Positions 52,862 through 61,577 of a stretch of DNA of 64,000 nucleotides are shown piece by piece. The notes under the pieces are model-generated. The model searched no databases, was not told where the DNA came from, and worked only from the letters and a program-made list of their open reading frames with translations. Both the position numbers and the translations under genes were made by a program. Source of the DNA: Acinetobacter marinus (lineage in GTDB: Bacteria; Pseudomonadota; Gammaproteobacteria; Pseudomonadales; Moraxellaceae); contig NZ_FMYK01000002.1 in NCBI RefSeq assembly GCF_900096915.1, positions 434,001 through 498,000 on the forward strand, written 5' to 3'. Position 1 is the first letter of the stretch. Each line of letters begins with the position of its first letter.

Positions 52862-53236
52862 ATGTCAGATCAAATATTTAATAGACCTGATTATAAGCAA
52901 CGTCGCCAAGAACTTCGAAATAATATGACTGAACCAGAGAAAAGGCTTTGGTCAGTTCTTCGGAAGAAACAACTTGGTGTGAAATTTAGAAGACAACATG
53001 GAATAGGTCACTACATTGCTGACTTTTATAGCCCTGAAATCAGATTGGTTATTGAGTTGGATGGAGATTCACATTTTCACCAAGATGCAATCCAATATGA
53101 TGCTGTGCGGGATGAGTATATGCGAGCGTTGGGTATCGTGGTTATTCGTTTATTAAATCAGGATGTTATGTGTAATTTTGATGCTGTAAAGTCTTATATC
53201 CACGCGCAAATAATAGATAGAAAAGCGAATATTTAG
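52862..53236 (+). CDS. DUF559 endonuclease-like protein
   Basis: A 124-aa protein of the DUF559 (restriction-endonuclease-like, very-short-patch-related) family. It contains EPEKRLWSVLRKKQLGVKFR, RQHGIGHYIADFYSPEIRLV, the catalytic-type core VIELDGDSHF, and RDEYMRALGIVVIRLLNQDV. DUF559 proteins carry a PD-(D/E)XK-like site (E-x-D in IELDGD, and the upstream D-F-Y), but no nuclease activity is established for most. The gene lies between two ~115-bp direct repeats and is more A+T-rich and less conserved in context than its neighbours, which suggests an accessory cassette. Confidence 0.8.
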   Translation: MSDQIFNRPDYKQRRQELRNNMTEPEKRLWSVLRKKQLGVKFRRQHGIGHYIADFYSPEIRLVIELDGDSHFHQDAIQYDAVRDEYMRALGIVVIRLLNQDVMCNFDAVKSYIHAQIIDRKANI

Positions 53237-53243
53237 CGGGTGA

Positions 53244-53356
53244 TAACCCTCCCTAGCCCTCCCTTAGAAAGGGAGGGAATTCCGCTTATTAGCGGATGTT
53301 GGTACTAAACCTGCAATACTCCTCCCCTTTAAAAGGGGAGGTTGGGTGGGGTTTTA
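53244..53356. repeat. right flanking repeat of the DUF559 cassette
   Basis: Same-orientation partner of the repeat at 52729-52846: hairpin CCCTCCCTT...AAGGGAGGG, then CCGCTTATTAGCGGATGTTG, TAAACCTGCAatACTCCTCC and GGGTGGGGTTT. The first hairpin is fuller here and a second, CCTCCCCTTT/AAAAGGGGAGG, is also complete. Most differences between the copies lie in the second half of the left one. Confidence 0.75.
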
Positions 53357-53358
53357 CT

Positions 53359-53389
53359 AAAAAACACGCTAAATTTAGCGTGCTATTTT
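53359..53389. terminator. bidirectional terminator at the phoX end
   Basis: CACGCTAAATTTAGCGTG at 53365-53382 is a perfect palindrome with A's before it and CTATTTTT after it. On the minus strand six T's follow, suited to end phoX. Confidence 0.85.
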
Positions 53390-53410
53390 TATCGAAAAGG
53401 ATATCAAGCG

Positions 53411-55606
53411 TTAACCTGCGATGACACCACCATCATCACGTGTAATTACCACAGTTGCCGAGCGAGGGCGAGCGGTTGAGTTTTCACGATCAGTCTGGGT
53501 TGCAGGCCAGTGGCTAGTCGGTGCATCATAGCTTGCAGAGCGTTCACCTGGATGTTGTACATTGATAAAGATTGCCTTGTGGTCAGGTGTCGTCGTGACA
53601 CCTGTGATTTCACATTCTTTCGGACCTGTCAGGAAGCGGCGTAGATTTTCATCAGTGACTTGTGCGCCAACGATGGTGCTTTGACCATTTGAAGTGGTTG
53701 CGGTTGTACCATCGCCAACTTGACCAGGTAGGGCAGCTAGCATCATACAGTTGGTCACATCGGTATATGCGCCATCATCTGTTTGTAGCCACAGTACGCC
53801 ACGGGTATCGAACCACATACCATCTGGGCTAGAGAGGTCGTTGGCGTCTGTCAAGCCTGACAAGTTGATGTTGGCAGCCATCGCAGCTTCTGCACCGAAC
53901 AGGTAAATGTCCCAAGCGAAAGAGGTTGCGGTGGTCATATCGCCTGTCTCACGGAAGCGAATCACGTGACCATTAATATTACCTGCGAGGTCACCGCCAT
54001 CAGCATAATTACGTGGATTGGCAGCATCCGTGTCGTAGCTGGTGCCACGATTGGAGTTGTTGGTGAGGGTCACATAGACTTCGCCATTGTTTGGATTGAC
54101 CGCACACCATTCTGGACGATCCATCTTGGTTGCGCCAACGGCATCGGCAGCCAGACGAGCAAAAGTCACCACATCCGCTTGTGAGCTAAATGGATAGACG
54201 CTGTTGGATGCTGTTAAGCCATTTTGACCATAAACTAAAGCAATCCATTCGCCTGTACCATCATCATTGAATTTGGCAACATATAAAGTGCCGTTATTCA
54301 TATATTTGTCGCCAGCGGTATAACCTGCATTGATGTCGCTATTGCTCCACTTCGCATCAGAGACAAATTTGTAAATGTATTCGCCACGTGAGTCATCGCC
54401 CATGTAGAACGCCAATGGCTGACCTTCAATGGCACGGCTGGCACGGCAGTCTTCATGCGCAAAACGACCAAGCGCAGTACGTTTTACAGGATTTTGTGAG
54501 CGATCAAATGGATCAATTTCCACAATCCAACCAAAGGTATTGGCACTGTTGCGGAAATCTAAGCTGGCATCATTTGCAGTCACAGATGAATTCCAACGGT
54601 CGAATAGATCTTGTTCATTGGTGCTCGAAATCGCTGATTCCCAGCCATAGCGTGAGCTTGCGCCTTGTTTTAGACCATAGCGGTTAAATGCGATAACTTC
54701 CGCCGCAGTACGGTTGGCATCATCATCGCTATTACGGACAAAGTAGCCGATATAGTTTTCTTCTGTGGTGAGATAGGTGCCCCAAGGCGTATAACCATTA
54801 CCACAGTTGTTATGTGTACCACGAGTTTTGGTGCCATCGCTAGAATAAGCGGTGCGTACTAATGCCGAGTATTTCACAGGGCCAGCAAAATCCATTTCTG
54901 TTGATGCAGTGATACGACGATTAAATACCGAGCCTTTATTGATACTTACAGCTTGGCTGTCATTGTCTTTTTCCAGTTCAATGATCGAGACGCCGTGCGC
55001 ATTCATTTCACGCAGCACCTCATCTTCTGGGCGGTGACCATCTGCATCTTCTGTTGCACCTTGCGCATGCAAAAAGGTTTGGTTGATATATTCGTGGTTC
55101 ATCACCAACAAACCTTGCTCGGAAATATTGGCATCATATAAGCCACTATCCGAGTCTAAACCAAAGAAAGTCATGCCATCGTGGCAGTCGCCAGAGCGCT
55201 GATTGAAGCTGGTACCACTTGGCACATTATTGTCATCCCATGCACTGACATTTTCCGCCAATGGATCACCGAGTGCATAGAGAATGGTTGCGGTATAGCC
55301 CTCTGGTACTGTCACCCAGTCATTGAGGTTTTTTTCGACTGCGCTAAAGGTTAGGCTTTCTGGCAATGTATTGCTTGTATCATCGCTGTCTGAGTCGCCA
55401 TTTGATGGATCGTCAGAAGAATTGTCGTCATCATCGCTACATGCGGCAAGGCTTGATGCCAATGTTAGTGCAACGGTTGCGGACGCAGTTTTTTTAATCA
55501 GGCTACGGCGTGAAATGTGATGTTCTAAGATGTCACGAAAATGTGTATTGTCTGAGTTGTTGTTATCTAACTCTTGATCTTCAAAGTATGGTGTACGCTC
55601 GGTCAT
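53411..55606 (-). CDS. phoX: PhoX-family alkaline phosphatase, Tat-exported
   Basis: A 731-aa DUF839/PhoX protein; known PhoX enzymes are calcium/iron-dependent phosphatases that release phosphate from many esters. The N-terminus has a twin-arginine signal (SRRSLIKKTASATVALTLAS, residues 32-51) ending in a lipobox-like LAAC (Cys 56), so a Tat-exported lipoprotein is possible. The mature part begins with an Asp/Ser-rich linker. Family motifs follow, e.g. HEYINQTFLHAQ, NNCGNGYTPWGTYLTTEEN, GRFAHEDCRASRA and the terminal PNNGEVYVTLTNNSNRG. tatC lies 0.9 kb upstream on the same strand. Phosphate limitation probably induces it, but I could not find a convincing Pho box. Confidence 0.88.
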   Translation of the reverse strand: MTERTPYFEDQELDNNNSDNTHFRDILEHHISRRSLIKKTASATVALTLASSLAACSDDDDNSSDDPSNGDSDSDDTSNTLPESLTFSAVEKNLNDWVTVPEGYTATILYALGDPLAENVSAWDDNNVPSGTSFNQRSGDCHDGMTFFGLDSDSGLYDANISEQGLLVMNHEYINQTFLHAQGATEDADGHRPEDEVLREMNAHGVSIIELEKDNDSQAVSINKGSVFNRRITASTEMDFAGPVKYSALVRTAYSSDGTKTRGTHNNCGNGYTPWGTYLTTEENYIGYFVRNSDDDANRTAAEVIAFNRYGLKQGASSRYGWESAISSTNEQDLFDRWNSSVTANDASLDFRNSANTFGWIVEIDPFDRSQNPVKRTALGRFAHEDCRASRAIEGQPLAFYMGDDSRGEYIYKFVSDAKWSNSDINAGYTAGDKYMNNGTLYVAKFNDDGTGEWIALVYGQNGLTASNSVYPFSSQADVVTFARLAADAVGATKMDRPEWCAVNPNNGEVYVTLTNNSNRGTSYDTDAANPRNYADGGDLAGNINGHVIRFRETGDMTTATSFAWDIYLFGAEAAMAANINLSGLTDANDLSSPDGMWFDTRGVLWLQTDDGAYTDVTNCMMLAALPGQVGDGTTATTSNGQSTIVGAQVTDENLRRFLTGPKECEITGVTTTPDHKAIFINVQHPGERSASYDAPTSHWPATQTDRENSTARPRSATVVITRDDGGVIAG

Positions 55607-55799
55607 GAGAATTCCCTGGCAAGTGCGTGTTGATGTGAATGGAACAAATGTTTTCCGTAAGGCTACGCAGGGAATATGTCAGTGCGGTGAAGTTTTCTTT
55701 ACAAAGTGATGAATGAACTGCTAATTTACAAGGGAGCTGAAAGACAATACGTGGTTTGCTTGAATCGTTTTTAATATATGTGCCATCGGATAAAAAATA

Positions 55800-56477
55800 A
55801 TGAAATTCAAATATTTGATTTTAATTCATATTGCATTTTTGGGTTGGTTGGCAGGCTGTACTGGAAAATATGTGGAAGTTTTTGAGCCAGAACAGCATAT
55901 CCAAGTATTGATTGCTGATAGAGAGTTCCTTGTCCCGAAAAAGTATATTGATAATCCTAGTTTACCAGTTCAGAGCCCTCTGACTTTCGATAAAAATGGA
56001 AGTATGATTGCTTACTTCTATTTTCCATCACTATCAGGTTTAACCGAAACGGATGCACAACAACGGTTTGGACGATTTAATCATCAAGTGATATCAATGC
56101 AATGGTATATAAAAAGTGAACATTATATTGATGCAAAAAAGTCAGGAAATAATATACTTGAAAGTCCGATTATAAATATTGTTCATAAAGATTGTGAATG
56201 GGCAAGTTTGAGCTGTTTAAGTATAAAAGATCCTGATTTTTTTAAATGGGTTGGATCGTATCAAGGTATTGGTTCATTTTACATTAGGTGTCATATAGAT
56301 CGAGAGAATCCTCAGTTATTACCAAATCAAGTTTGTAATTTATATTTAGATTATGATGATAAAGATATCTATATAGAAAGTCTTATTAGTAGTAACTTTA
56401 TTACTGATAAAGAGGCTCTGCCTAAAGTCATGATGCAAATGAAAGCGTTCATTGATGAGTGGGAGGAGTCCCCATGA
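55800..56477 (+). CDS. hypothetical lipoprotein
   Basis: A 225-aa product with lipoprotein signal KYLILIHIAFLGWLAGCTGK (lipobox LAGC). The mature part mixes Asp/Glu-rich and aromatic segments, with one Cys pair-like spacing (KDCEWASLSCLSI). It has a high A+T content and no family I know. The gene lies between the divergent phoX and the convergent tatC, ending 11 bp before the tatC stop, with no terminator between. It looks inserted relative to the phoX-tat neighbourhood, but this is an impression, not evidence. Confidence 0.65.
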   Translation: MKFKYLILIHIAFLGWLAGCTGKYVEVFEPEQHIQVLIADREFLVPKKYIDNPSLPVQSPLTFDKNGSMIAYFYFPSLSGLTETDAQQRFGRFNHQVISMQWYIKSEHYIDAKKSGNNILESPIINIVHKDCEWASLSCLSIKDPDFFKWVGSYQGIGSFYIRCHIDRENPQLLPNQVCNLYLDYDDKDIYIESLISSNFITDKEALPKVMMQMKAFIDEWEESP

Positions 56478-56488
56478 ATCAGCTTCAA

Positions 56489-57268
56489 TTAATCAGGAAT
56501 TTTACGTTTCTCAATCAATTTCCCAAACAACAATCCTAACTCAAAGAGCAACCACATTGGAATCGCCAGCATCAACATCGAAATCGCATCAGGTGGTGTG
56601 GCAAACATCGCCACAAAGAAACAACCGACAATGATAAAGCGACGTTTTTCAATCAAATCTTGCGTGCTCACCACACCAATCATGATCAATAGCAAAGTTG
56701 CTACAGGAATTTCAAAAGTCAGCCCAAACACCACAAAGAGTTTTAAACAAAAACTCAGATAACTATTGATGTCAGTCATCGGTGCTACGGTTTCAGGTGA
56801 TACGTGGATAAAAAAACCTAAAATTGCAGGCAAAGTAATCAAGTAGGCAAAAGCAATCCCGATATAAAACAAACTGATACTGGCAATCAACAAGGGCAGG
56901 GCAAGTTTTTTTTCCCGTTGATACAGCGCAGGTTTGAAAAACGACCAAATTTGATACAGCACATAAGGCATGGCAATCATAAATGCCAAAAAGAAATTCA
57001 GCTTAAACGGTGCCATGAATGTCGCGGTCACATCAGTGGCAATCATTGATGAGGTCGAAGGAAGTTGGGCACGTAACGGTTCAGACAGCAGTTGATAAGT
57101 ATCATTGGCAAACGGCAATAACGCAAAAAACAACACCAAAATCGCAATCACCATCTTGATGAGATGTCCACGCAAGATCATCAGATGCTTGGTGATCGGC
57201 ATACTGTCTAAAGACTCGGTCTGTGCATCTAAACCGATTTGTGAGGTATTGGCATTGGACTGTGTCAT
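56489..57268 (-). CDS. tatC: Sec-independent protein translocase TatC
   Basis: Six-helix receptor subunit that recognises twin-arginine signal peptides. The 259-aa product shows MPITKHLMILRGHLIKMVIA, the LMAPFKLNFFLAFMIAMPYV-type region (FMAPFKLNFF), FKPALYQREKKLALPLL and KLFVVFGLTFEIPVATLLL, all in the expected order. The extended polar N-terminus (about 20 residues before MPITKHLM) is somewhat longer than usual. It is the last gene of tatA-tatB-tatC on the minus strand. The local Tat substrate is PhoX. Confidence 0.95.
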   Translation of the reverse strand: MTQSNANTSQIGLDAQTESLDSMPITKHLMILRGHLIKMVIAILVLFFALLPFANDTYQLLSEPLRAQLPSTSSMIATDVTATFMAPFKLNFFLAFMIAMPYVLYQIWSFFKPALYQREKKLALPLLIASISLFYIGIAFAYLITLPAILGFFIHVSPETVAPMTDINSYLSFCLKLFVVFGLTFEIPVATLLLIMIGVVSTQDLIEKRRFIIVGCFFVAMFATPPDAISMLMLAIPMWLLFELGLLFGKLIEKRKIPD

Positions 57269-57326
57269 ATCGAATACTACATTTTGATGATGATTGGCGT
57301 GGTCGTGGTATGGCTAGGTTGAATCG

Positions 57327-57806
57327 TTAGACAGCATGTCGATATTCAATGCGGTGACATTTCCCAAGCCGAAGAAATTGGCTTTGAAATGGAATGTTCA
57401 GCACATAGTCATCACAATATTGAAATGGAAACTCAGCAATAGTTTTCGAATCAATTGGTTTCTCAACACTTTGAGACAGCTCAACAATTTCCGCATTGAT
57501 CAGTTCACCATTACCCACGACAGGCGATTTGAATGGCATCAGTTTCTGATGTTTAGCTTGCTCATATTGTGCTTGCATCTTGGCTTCTAAATCTTTGATG
57601 CGTTGTAGTTCTTGTTGCATTTGTGCTTTGAGCTCGGACATGCGTAACTCACGATCAATATCGTTTTGTACGCTATTGACCATACGTTTCAGCTTGCCAT
57701 ACCAACGCCCTGCAAAGCGTGCAGCCTCAGGCAGTTTATCAGGGCCCAGCACGATCAATGCCACCACCGCAAACAACAATAGCTCGGAAATTCCCAAATT
57801 AAACAT
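57327..57806 (-). CDS. tatB: Sec-independent translocase subunit TatB
   Basis: A 159-aa TatB: N-terminal transmembrane helix MFNLGISELLLFAVVALIVL followed by the conserved GPDKLPEAARFAG and an amphipathic helix RWYGKLKRMVNSVQND, then a Gln/Glu-rich coiled region. TatB pairs with TatC as the signal-peptide docking complex. The C-terminal tail (about 120-159) is longer and more hydrophobic than the usual acidic tail, with YCDDYVLNIPFQ and a lone Lys-Cys-His; I draw no conclusion from it. Between tatA and tatC, 46 bp after tatA. Confidence 0.93.
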   Translation of the reverse strand: MFNLGISELLLFAVVALIVLGPDKLPEAARFAGRWYGKLKRMVNSVQNDIDRELRMSELKAQMQQELQRIKDLEAKMQAQYEQAKHQKLMPFKSPVVGNGELINAEIVELSQSVEKPIDSKTIAEFPFQYCDDYVLNIPFQSQFLRLGKCHRIEYRHAV

Positions 57807-57852
57807 GACGTTTCTACTTGATTCGCATCGGCATGATGTCGATTAAAAATGC

Positions 57853-58068
57853 TTAACCGTTTTGTTGCGCTTTAGATTCAGTGCGAATCTCTTGTGCAGT
57901 CGCTTCATGCTCGAGAAGTTTTTGTTCTTCGTCGTCACGGACTGATTTTTTAAAATCCTTGACCGCACCACCAACGTCTTTGCCGATGTTTTTCAGTTTT
58001 GATGTACCGAATAATAAAATGACCACGATTGCGAAAATCAAAACATGCCAAATTGATAAGCCTGCCAT
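57853..58068 (-). CDS. tatA: Sec-independent translocase subunit TatA
   Basis: A 71-aa pore-forming subunit: AGLSIWHVLIFAIVVILLFG transmembrane helix, the hinge GTSKLKNIGKDVGGAVKDFK amphipathic helix, and an acidic/Gln tail DDEEQKLLEHEATAQE. It oligomerises to form the transport channel. First gene of tatABC here. ATG 58068, 133 bp from the end of ruvB; no promoter was assigned. Confidence 0.95.
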   Translation of the reverse strand: MAGLSIWHVLIFAIVVILLFGTSKLKNIGKDVGGAVKDFKKSVRDDEEQKLLEHEATAQEIRTESKAQQNG

Positions 58069-58201
58069 GCGACTGCTCCATAGAATTCTTCAAATTGAAC
58101 ACTATGAAAACAGTCGGCGATGACATCAATATGACAGGAATGTTGCAGTTTTAAGACAATGATCTTTTTGGGAAATTGATTCTTGTTGAAAAAAAGTCGA
58201 G

Positions 58202-59209
58202 TTATTTTTCTTTGGGTTCAGGTGGTGTCATGCCAAATTGTAAATAGGCCTGATTGGTGGCAATCCGTCCACGAGCAGTACGCATCACATAACCTTGCTG
58301 AATCAGATAAGGCTCAATCACATCTTCCAATGTGCCACTATCTTCCGCCATCGCTGCCGCTAAGGCTTCCACCCCTGCAGGGCCACCATCAAAACGCTCT
58401 AAGAGCATAGACAAATAACGACGATCTAAAGTATCCAAGCCATCTTTATCGACATTGAGCATATCGAGTGCTTTATGCGCCATCTCTTGGGTGACTTCGC
58501 CTGTGCCTTTCACCTCAGCATAGTCACGTACACGGCGTAACAAGCGATTGGCAATACGTGGTGTACCACGAGAGCGACGTGCGACCTCATGCGCACCGTC
58601 TTGGGTAATTGGTAAATCCATCAGCCGAGCCGAACGAAGCACGATACTGGTCAAATCCTCAACAGAATAAAACTCAAGGCGTTGCACAATACCGAAGCGA
58701 TCACGTAGTGGCGAAGTCAGCAAACCAGCACGTGTGGTTGCAGCGACCAAGGTAAACGGCGGTAAATCTAGTTTAATCGAACGTGCCGCAGGGCCTTCAC
58801 CGATCATGATGTCAAGCTGATAATCCTCCATCGCAGGATAGAGAATTTCCTCAATCACAGGCGAAAGGCGGTGAATTTCATCAATGAAGAGCACATCGCC
58901 CTCTTCAAGATTAGTCAGCATCGCCGCCAAGTCGCCTGCACGTTCCAGTACAGGCCCTGAAGTGGATTTGAGATTGCCACCCATTTCCCGAGCGATAATA
59001 TTCGCCAACGTGGTTTTCCCGAGTCCTGGAGGACCAAAAATCAGGGTGTGATCCAATGCTTCGCCACGACCACGTGCTGCGCCAATGAAGATTTCCATTT
59101 GTTCACGCACCACAGGCTGACCGACATAATCGACAAGCGAAGTCGGGCGAATGGCACGATCAAATTGATCTTCTGGTTTTTCTAGTCCACTGATTAAACG
59201 GTCTTGCAT
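58202..59209 (-). CDS. ruvB: Holliday junction branch-migration ATPase RuvB
   Basis: AAA+ motor that drives RuvA-bound Holliday junctions. The 335 aa begin RLISGLEKPEDQFDRAIRPT and have Walker A FGPPGLGKTTLANIIA, Walker B LFIDEIHRLSP, sensor 1 LVAATTRAGLLTSPLRDRFG, the RuvB signature VARRSRGTPRIANRLLRRVRD, and a C-terminal winged helix (GGPAGVEALAAAMAEDSGTL, YLIQQGYVMRTARGRI). Downstream of ruvA with a 57-bp gap. ruvC is not in the window. Confidence 0.97.
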   Translation of the reverse strand: MQDRLISGLEKPEDQFDRAIRPTSLVDYVGQPVVREQMEIFIGAARGRGEALDHTLIFGPPGLGKTTLANIIAREMGGNLKSTSGPVLERAGDLAAMLTNLEEGDVLFIDEIHRLSPVIEEILYPAMEDYQLDIMIGEGPAARSIKLDLPPFTLVAATTRAGLLTSPLRDRFGIVQRLEFYSVEDLTSIVLRSARLMDLPITQDGAHEVARRSRGTPRIANRLLRRVRDYAEVKGTGEVTQEMAHKALDMLNVDKDGLDTLDRRYLSMLLERFDGGPAGVEALAAAMAEDSGTLEDVIEPYLIQQGYVMRTARGRIATNQAYLQFGMTPPEPKEK

Positions 59210-59266
59210 GAGGTACTCAGATTTTGGCTTTTAAGCATAGTAAAGGGTAACGCATTTTAGTGAAAT

Positions 59267-59872
59267 TTATTTCATCATGGATTTGAGTGCTGCACGAATC
59301 AGCCCTGCACTATCGTTATGTTCAGATTTCACAGCGGCAATGGCTTTTTGTGCTTCCGCAGGTTTATAACCTAAGCTGACTAAGGCTGATTCAGCTTCTG
59401 CCACAGGCGAGTCAGGAATAAACTGAATGCGCTCTAGACTGGTTGATCCTGAACCTGTGCTACTCGTACCCAATGCTTTCAGGCGATCACGAAGTTCAAT
59501 GATTAGACGCTCTGCGGTTTTTTTACCGATTCCTGGCACTTTGACCAAAGTATTCACATCTTCATGCTCAATGCAATGAATCAGCATCTCCACGCTTAGA
59601 CTAGATAAAATGCCCAAAGCCATTTTTGCACCGATGCCGTTGACTTTGAGCAGGGTGCGGAAAATGACTTTATCTTGGAGTTCGCTAAAGCCATACAATT
59701 GCTGTGCATCTTCACGTACCACGAAATGCGTCCAAAGCGTCACCGTTTCGCCACGTTTGAGTTGGCAAAAAGTGGAGAGGGGTGTATCGACTTCATAGCC
59801 GACACCGCCGACATTGAGGATAACAGTAGCACCTTCGAGGTGTTGGATTTCGCCAGTAAGTGAACCGATCAT
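59267..59872 (-). CDS. ruvA: Holliday junction DNA-binding protein RuvA
   Basis: Binds four-way junctions and tethers RuvB. The 201 aa show the N-terminal OB domain (MIGSLTGEIQHLEGATVILN), helix-hairpin-helix motifs (LLKVNGIGAKMALGILSSLS and LVKVPGIGKKTAERLIIELR), an acidic/Ser-rich linker, and the C-terminal RuvB-binding three-helix domain (AESALVSLGYKPAEAQKAIA). ATG 59872. Operon with ruvB. Confidence 0.97.
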   Translation of the reverse strand: MIGSLTGEIQHLEGATVILNVGGVGYEVDTPLSTFCQLKRGETVTLWTHFVVREDAQQLYGFSELQDKVIFRTLLKVNGIGAKMALGILSSLSVEMLIHCIEHEDVNTLVKVPGIGKKTAERLIIELRDRLKALGTSSTGSGSTSLERIQFIPDSPVAEAESALVSLGYKPAEAQKAIAAVKSEHNDSAGLIRAALKSMMK

Positions 59873-59970
59873 AATAATAAATTTCTTAATTTAAGGTTTT
59901 GAGCTGCAACTATTATAAGGAAAAAATAGTGCAATGTTGGATTTAATAGATTTCATGGGAGTTGATACCT

Positions 59971-61308
59971 TTACAATAAACCCACTTTATTTCCCTGCAA
60001 CTCTTGCGAAATTGCATAGGCTTGATGATCAGAAAATTTACTGATCACATCCAAGACCTGCATGACATTTTGGAAATAATCCTCACCAATCTGAATGCCC
60101 AAACTATTGAGAATAATCATCAAACGCTGTTCTTTAAAACTCACTCGACGTTCAGGATCAGTCAGTGGAATAAAGGCATTCAATAAATGTTGCACACTAG
60201 CATGCGCCAATAGCTCCAAATCGGCTTTATGACGATGATTAAAAATCTTCGTGCGGGCTAAATCTTTGGCTTTTTGAATCCCATGCGCAATGTCGGCACT
60301 GCAATAATGCAACAAACCATGTGGCAATTCACCTGCGAGCAATTGATCATGATGATTGACAAAGGCAGTGGTGACTTCATCAACTAACCGCTTCATAGCA
60401 CGACCACGTAGCGCTGCGATTTTTTGTTGCCAAGAGGTGTTTTTTCCAAGCTCCTCAGGTAAACCGTAGTCGGCAACGAGCTCAGTAAAAATCGGTTCAA
60501 CCTCTTCATAGCTCAGCATATTGAGGATAATGCCATCTTCTAAGTCAATCAGTGCATAGCAAATATCATCGGCAGCTTCGAGTAGATAAGTCAGCGGGTG
60601 ACGGCAATAATGATATTCGCCGAGTTGAATTAGTCCAAGCTGTTCAGCGACCAATTTAAGGACATCTTTTTCCGTGCGATAGCAACCAAACTTTGGGCGA
60701 TGATGGTTCGGAGTGCGGTCGGTATCATCAATGATTTTGCTAAGCCACGGATATTTCAGATAGGCACCAAGCGTGGCATAAGTCAGACGCATACCGCCAT
60801 CATTGGGATGATAATCAAGACGTGACAGGACTCTTAAACCTTGCGCATTACCTTCAAACTGACGTAAATCCGCCCATTGTTCTGAGGTGAAAAGATAGGG
60901 TTTATTGAGATAGGTCTGATCAAACCAATCTCGAATCGCATATTCACCTGCATGCCCAAACGGTGGATTACCAATATCATGTGCCAAACACGCCGCCTGA
61001 ATGATCGCACCGACATCGGCAGGGCTAACCCACGATGGTAGATGTTTTTCGATCTTTTCCGCTGCGAGCATCCCGAGCGACCGACCGATACAAGACACTT
61101 CGAGCGAATGCGTCAGGCGAGTGTGAATGCCGTCGTGCTGGGTCAGTGGATGGACTTGGGTTTTACGATTCAGCTGTCTAAAACTTTGTGAAAATATGAT
61201 GCGATCATAATCTTTGTGAAAAGGGCTACGTGCTTGTTCTGATGTGCTTTTTTTACTGCCAAGTCGGGAGGCGGCAAGTAAGTTGACCCAATTCATATAA
61301 TTCGTCAT
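59971..61308 (-). CDS. dgt: dGTP triphosphohydrolase family protein
   Basis: HD-domain hydrolase of 445 aa that converts dNTPs, classically dGTP, to deoxynucleoside and triphosphate. The HD-type metal residues lie in RLTHSLEVSCIGRSLGMLAA and AACLAHDIGNPPFGHAGE, with further motifs NAQGLRVLSRL, LTYATLGAYLKYPW, CRHPLTYLLEAADDICYALIDLEDG and SFKEQRLMIILNSLGI. Start is ATG 61308 (preceded by AGAGAG) or ATG 61296, which begins NWVNLLAASRLGS. It ends about 100 bp from the ruvA start; linkage to ruvAB is likely. Confidence 0.9.
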   Translation of the reverse strand: MTNYMNWVNLLAASRLGSKKSTSEQARSPFHKDYDRIIFSQSFRQLNRKTQVHPLTQHDGIHTRLTHSLEVSCIGRSLGMLAAEKIEKHLPSWVSPADVGAIIQAACLAHDIGNPPFGHAGEYAIRDWFDQTYLNKPYLFTSEQWADLRQFEGNAQGLRVLSRLDYHPNDGGMRLTYATLGAYLKYPWLSKIIDDTDRTPNHHRPKFGCYRTEKDVLKLVAEQLGLIQLGEYHYCRHPLTYLLEAADDICYALIDLEDGIILNMLSYEEVEPIFTELVADYGLPEELGKNTSWQQKIAALRGRAMKRLVDEVTTAFVNHHDQLLAGELPHGLLHYCSADIAHGIQKAKDLARTKIFNHRHKADLELLAHASVQHLLNAFIPLTDPERRVSFKEQRLMIILNSLGIQIGEDYFQNVMQVLDVISKFSDHQAYAISQELQGNKVGLL

Positions 61309-61459
61309 TGGCGATATGCTCTCTTGTTTCGTTCTTTCTCATCTTTGGCTCATCATGCCACGCCTTGCACGAAAATTCATTAGTATGGCGACTTCATTTG
61401 TCGTTTTAATGTGGTTCGCACTGAGCAATAAAAGTTATTCTGATCGGCAGATAAGTGGC

Positions 61460-61498
61460 AAAAAAATACTGCTGTCGGCATGGCAACCGACAACAGCT
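61460..61498 (-). terminator. intrinsic terminator after the HlyD-type gene (minus strand)
   Basis: GCTGTTGTCGG and CCGACAGC (61471-61497 region, with one bulge) form a stem around TTGCCATG on the minus strand, followed by TATTTTTTT. It ends the efflux operon that runs leftward. Confidence 0.75.
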
Positions 61499-61577
61499 TG
61501 AGGAAAAACATTGAAAATGTAGTGAAGTAGTTTGTAAACCTATTTTTAATAGCAGTTTTTTGATTGAGTAGTCATGC

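Noticed and set aside
55607..55799. Pho box upstream of phoX
   Set aside because: A CTGACAT-like half site is present on the minus strand, but no second repeat at the right spacing, so it is not supported.
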